A stretch of 64,000 bases of DNA from Nisaea sp. (GTDB taxonomy: Bacteria > Pseudomonadota > Alphaproteobacteria > Thalassobaculales > Thalassobaculaceae): contig NZ_JAXMNY010000001.1 of NCBI RefSeq assembly GCF_034670185.1, positions 992,001-1,056,000 on the forward strand. The letters are read 5' to 3'. The notes beneath the pieces are model-generated. The model was not told where the DNA came from. It worked only from the letters and a program-made list of their open reading frames with translations, and made no database searches. A program made the translations under genes and the position numbers. Positions within the stretch are counted from its first letter, which is position 1. Each line of letters begins with the position of its first letter. This document shows, piece after piece, positions 61,056 to 64,000 of this stretch.

Positions 61056-62832
61056 TGAGCATCGCCTGAAGGTTCTGGCCGCAGCTGTTGACAATGTCCC
61101 AGAGCAGGAAATCTATTTTTTGCTGCAAACGGCCCGCGGCGATGGCTTCGACGCCATTTATCTAGTCGACGATCAGGGCCTCCTCGTCGATGCTAGCGTA
61201 AAAAATTACAGCACTGAATATATTGAAGAAATCGTCGGAATCGATATGTCCGGCAATAAACTGTTTCGCACAGTTTCCGAGACTCAAAAGCAGGCGTGGA
61301 GTGACACCCAATTATCCTCCATATCGGGGATCGTAACTGTCGGCGTCGCTGTCCCTCTGAAAGGAAGCAATAAAATCATCATTGGAGAGGTACCTCTCGA
61401 TCAGATCGTCTCCATAAGCCAATTTTCGCGTAGCGACAGGCAGCTTGATCTCTGGATCGTGGATCGCCTCGGTGAAGTTGTCGCAGATACAAGAATTGCG
61501 CGTTCGGGACGGCATAATCTTCTGCATCTGCCAGTCGTTCAGGCGGGTTTGAATGGAACGCTCATGCCGGAGGAACTTTCCTACGATGGGCGGGATTACT
61601 TCGCGTGGGCCGAGTTTTCTGACTCACTTGGGTGGCTCTTCGTCAGTCGAATTCCGCGTGGTATGGATAATTCCGCGACCCAGGACCTTGTCGCCATCAT
61701 CGTCACGGGTTTCATCTCCACCTCGATCATCGGAGCGCTATTGGCCCCGCTCTGGGCGCAGACGATGACAAGCACCGTGAAGTTGGTTATCGAGCGTGCC
61801 CGTCTGGTCGCTTCCGGTCGCCAGCCCGAGACCTGGCCGACCGGTACAATCAAGGAGTTCAATCAGCTTTCCGGTGACCTCGAAGCCATGGCCGACGCGC
61901 TCGTCAGTCGGGAGCAGGCCCTGAAGGAGATGAATGAAGAGCTTGAGAACAGGGTCCAGAGGCGCACGCAGGATCTGGCCGCGACCAACTCGGATCTTTC
62001 CGAAGCGCTAAGCAATCTGCAGATGACGCAGAATGAGTTGATCGAGGTTGAAAAACTGGCTGCTCTCGGACGTCTGGTCGCTGGCATAGCACATGAACTG
62101 AATACACCTCTGGGAAACAGCAAGCTTAGCTTGTCCGCCCAAAATCAAGAGATCCAGAGTTTCAACAGTTTGATGGAAAAGGGGCTGCGCAAGTCCGATC
62201 TTATGAAGTTCCTGAAGCGAATCCAGGAAACGACCTCGATGGCCTCCATGAATGTCGAGCGTGCCTGTGATCTGGTAGCAAACTTCAAGCAGGTGGCAGT
62301 CGACAGGACGACATCTTTTCGCCGGGCGTTCCGTTTGCATGAGTTGGTATCAGCGACGGTGCTGACATTGCAGCCTTCCATAGCCAAAAATATACGTGTC
62401 GTGATTGAGGATATTCCCGAGCGGCTCGAAATTGACAGCTACCCGGGCGAGCTGGGGCAAATCATTACCAATCTTGTAGACAATGCCTCAAAGCATGCGT
62501 TTCCGGACACATCGGGCAGCATCCATATTTCCGTTACCGAGGCTGATGCGGGGATGATTCAGATTTCCGTTCGGGATGACGGGATCGGAATGGAGCCGGA
62601 CGTCTCGGAAAAGATCTTCAATCCTTTCTACACAACCAAATTCGGTCAGGGCGGGACCGGTCTCGGGCTGCATATATCGTACAACGCCGCAACAAACGTG
62701 CTCGGCGGCAGCCTGACGGTCAAGAGCACACCAGGCGAAGGAACAAACTTCAACCTCCTGATCCCTGTCGTAGCTCCATTGCAGGAAAATGAAGCCTCCA
62801 GTAACGAAAAGGCCCCGCCAGTTCCGGCTTGA
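60859..62832 (+). CDS. Membrane sensor histidine kinase partnered with binding lipoproteins
   Basis: A 657-residue kinase. TM1 is about residues 10-36, then a periplasmic Cache-like domain (about 55-270), TM2 (about 276-298), HAMP (about 299-352) and a coiled coil (ELENRVQRRTQDLAATNSDL). The phosphoacceptor His412 is in LVAGIAHELNTPLGNS; ATPase motifs are IITNLVDNASKHAF (N), DDGIGMEPD with Asp574 (G1) and GGTGLGLHIS (G2). No receiver domain and no response regulator gene follows, so its partner is elsewhere. Coupling to a binding-lipoprotein gene suggests the lipoprotein-ligand complex is sensed by the Cache domain, as in LuxP-LuxQ-type pairs. Confidence 0.92.
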   Translation: MKIPKVLSLRVALSLLFVFTPLVALVIVGSITLAIRLPQIAEENRSIAKESAAEMAARVEEYLRSLEHRLKVLAAAVDNVPEQEIYFLLQTARGDGFDAIYLVDDQGLLVDASVKNYSTEYIEEIVGIDMSGNKLFRTVSETQKQAWSDTQLSSISGIVTVGVAVPLKGSNKIIIGEVPLDQIVSISQFSRSDRQLDLWIVDRLGEVVADTRIARSGRHNLLHLPVVQAGLNGTLMPEELSYDGRDYFAWAEFSDSLGWLFVSRIPRGMDNSATQDLVAIIVTGFISTSIIGALLAPLWAQTMTSTVKLVIERARLVASGRQPETWPTGTIKEFNQLSGDLEAMADALVSREQALKEMNEELENRVQRRTQDLAATNSDLSEALSNLQMTQNELIEVEKLAALGRLVAGIAHELNTPLGNSKLSLSAQNQEIQSFNSLMEKGLRKSDLMKFLKRIQETTSMASMNVERACDLVANFKQVAVDRTTSFRRAFRLHELVSATVLTLQPSIAKNIRVVIEDIPERLEIDSYPGELGQIITNLVDNASKHAFPDTSGSIHISVTEADAGMIQISVRDDGIGMEPDVSEKIFNPFYTTKFGQGGTGLGLHISYNAATNVLGGSLTVKSTPGEGTNFNLLIPVVAPLQENEASSNEKAPPVPA

Positions 62833-62880
62833 AAGCTGACATTTTCAACATGATGCTTTTTCGCCCCCCTCCGGGTTCGA

Positions 62881-62908
62881 TTGACATTCCGAAACCAAAT
62901 GCTGAAAT
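62881..62908 (+). promoter_or_regulatory. Candidate promoter of the BMP-family gene
   Basis: A perfect TTGACA at 62881-62886 with TGAAAT at 62903-62908 (16-base spacer), 170 bases before the BMP ATG. The rest of the spacer 62833-63080 shows only a weak hairpin (TTGAAA/TTTCAA, 62829-62848) before GCTTTTTCG, a possible terminator of the kinase gene. Confidence 0.4.
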
Positions 62909-63080
62909 TGAACTGTCACATACGATGGCATCGCAACCCCAACGCGGGACGGCGTCCCGATAGCAGGGATGCTAAGAAGAATGCCACGGATGAGACGGGA
63001 GGATTTGGCAAAACAGAGAACGGCCTGATGCAACGGAGGAAATCCGGAGCATGCGCCGTTTCGCTTTTCGGGGGACTGAT

Positions 63081-64000
63081 ATGACACTTCTTTCGCGCCG
63101 CCAGGTTCTGGCAACGCTGGCCGCTCTCAGCGCCATCTCAACGCTGCCGTCGGGACTCGCCAACGCGGCAGGCAAAATCAAGGTCGCGGGCATCTATACC
63201 CAGCCGATCCAGCAGAAATGGGATGCGCGCCTGCATCAGGCTCTTGAGGCCGCAAAGGCCGCTGGCAAGATCGAGTATTCCTTTTCGGAAAAGGTCTCCA
63301 ATACAGACTATATCCGCGTGCTGCGCGAATATGCCGAAAGCGGTGTTCAGCTGATCGTCGGCGAGGCCTTCGGCATCAGCCGCGAGGCTCGCAAGGTGGC
63401 CGACGAATATCCGAACGTCGCCTTCGTTATGGGTGATCCCTTCAAGCCGCACGGCAGCAATTTCTCCGTTTTCGATAACTATATCCACGAGCCGTGCTAC
63501 CTGATGGGTATCATCGCCGGTAGCATGACCAAGTCGAAAAAGATTGGCATGGTCGGCGGTTATCCGATCGGCGAGGTGAACCGGTTGTTCCATGCCTTCA
63601 TGGCTGGCGCCAAGTCGGTCGATCCGGCGATCGAATTCAAGGTCACCTTCATCGGCTCCTGGTACGATCCGCCGAAGGCCAAGGAAGCGGCGTTCGCCCA
63701 GATCGAATCCGGCGTCGATATCCTTTATGCCGAACGCGCCGGCGTGGTCGATGCGGCTCGCGAAAAAGGCATCCTCGCCTTTGGCAATGTGAATGACATG
63801 AACAAAGAAGAGAATGGCACGGGCGTGGTCGTGACTTCCGCCTTGTGGCACATGGAAAGTGCGATCGATTACGCCATCGAGCAGGTCAAGGCAGGCAGCT
63901 TCAAAGCCGAGGACTACAAGGAATGGACCATGATGCAGAAGGGCGGCGCCAGCCTCGCCCCGTATTATGAGTTCGAGGATAAAATCCCGGCGGAAGCAAA
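63081..64000 (+). CDS. BMP-family ABC transporter substrate-binding protein, 5' part
   Basis: Open to the window end (306 codons visible, no stop). It begins MTLLSRRQVLATLAALSAIS with a twin-arginine-like SRRQVL and a cleavable signal ending about GLANAAG. The mature part matches the Bmp/PnrA/Med purine-nucleoside or amide-binding family: IKVAGIYTQPIQQKWDARLH, VNTDYIRVLREYAESG-like VSNTDYIRVLREYAESG, GEVNRLFHAFMAGAKSVDP and WYDPPKAKEAAFAQIESGVD. GGGGGA precedes the ATG by five bases. Transporter subunits, if present, would lie beyond the window. Confidence 0.87.
   Translation, partial: MTLLSRRQVLATLAALSAISTLPSGLANAAGKIKVAGIYTQPIQQKWDARLHQALEAAKAAGKIEYSFSEKVSNTDYIRVLREYAESGVQLIVGEAFGISREARKVADEYPNVAFVMGDPFKPHGSNFSVFDNYIHEPCYLMGIIAGSMTKSKKIGMVGGYPIGEVNRLFHAFMAGAKSVDPAIEFKVTFIGSWYDPPKAKEAAFAQIESGVDILYAERAGVVDAAREKGILAFGNVNDMNKEENGTGVVVTSALWHMESAIDYAIEQVKAGSFKAEDYKEWTMMQKGGASLAPYYEFEDKIPAEA

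Noticed and set aside
62845..63114. Minus-strand frame of 89 codons between the kinase and BMP genes
   Set aside because: It overlaps the BMP start and its candidate promoter, and has no recognisable content.
1..64000. CRISPR arrays, insertion sequences, prophage, rRNA genes
   Set aside because: Looked for regularly spaced repeats, transposase or integrase motifs and rRNA sequence; none seen.

Overview
The window is 64 kb of high-GC, gene-dense chromosome from an alphaproteobacterium. A member of the Rhodospirillales is likely, but that rests on recognised gene order and protein character, not on a database search. Pointers are the block dgt-argS-SPOR-nagZ-scpAB-tatABC-serS-surE-pcm-nlpD followed by yajC-secDF, SdhE next to Mfd, and many four-base stop/start overlaps. 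No CRISPR array, insertion sequence, prophage or rRNA operon was seen.

Layout. 1-2102: end of an M81 (MlrC-type) peptidase gene, exonuclease III, and the Fe-S carrier ErpA. 2273-16347: one long rightward run (dgt, argS, SPOR protein, nagZ, M50 protease, scpA, scpB, an orphan FbpC-like ABC ATPase, tatABC, serS, surE, pcm, NlpD-like lipoprotein). 16361-22669: DUF815 ATPase, then yajC-secD-secF and an Mth938-like gene followed by two squalene/phytoene-synthase-fold genes. 22671-33383: trmFO, an unrecognised 406-residue protein, uvrA/ssb, a methyltransferase, gyrA and coaD. 33412-33532: tRNA-Lys(UUU). 33982-48831: small proteins, a class V aminotransferase, a haloacetate-dehalogenase-like hydrolase, DUF502, RidA, recG, sdhE, mfd, an Old Yellow Enzyme, DUF1272, DUF4197, a DsbA-like protein and an acyl-CoA synthetase. 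48854-58078: an enolase-superfamily enzyme, an adenylate cyclase overlapping a P1 peptidase, prfC, a DAO-type oxidase divergent from a MarR/LdtR-like regulator, an Asp/Glu racemase and YtoQ. 58297-62832: a tandem duplication of a periplasmic-binding lipoprotein gene with the start of a histidine kinase gene. 63081-64000: 5' part of a BMP-family binding protein.

How the genes work together. Much of the left half is core machinery: protein export (TatABC, YajC-SecDF), envelope and division (SPOR, NagZ, NlpD-like), chromosome condensation (ScpAB), tRNA charging and modification (ArgS, SerS, TrmFO), and DNA repair or topology (XthA, UvrA, SSB, RecG, Mfd, GyrA). Two encoded proteins outside the tat operon (DUF4197 and BMP) carry twin-arginine-like leaders.

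The most unusual region is 58.3-62.8 kb. Two diverged copies of a type 1 periplasmic-binding lipoprotein precede one intact membrane histidine kinase, and a decayed kinase start lies between them. This looks like a two-receptor, one-kinase sensor made by a 1,380-bp tandem duplication, with no transporter or response regulator beside it. A second notable group is the Mth938-like gene plus two squalene/phytoene-synthase-fold genes downstream of secF. These resemble the families of the mitochondrial complex I assembly factors NDUFAF3 and NDUFAF6.
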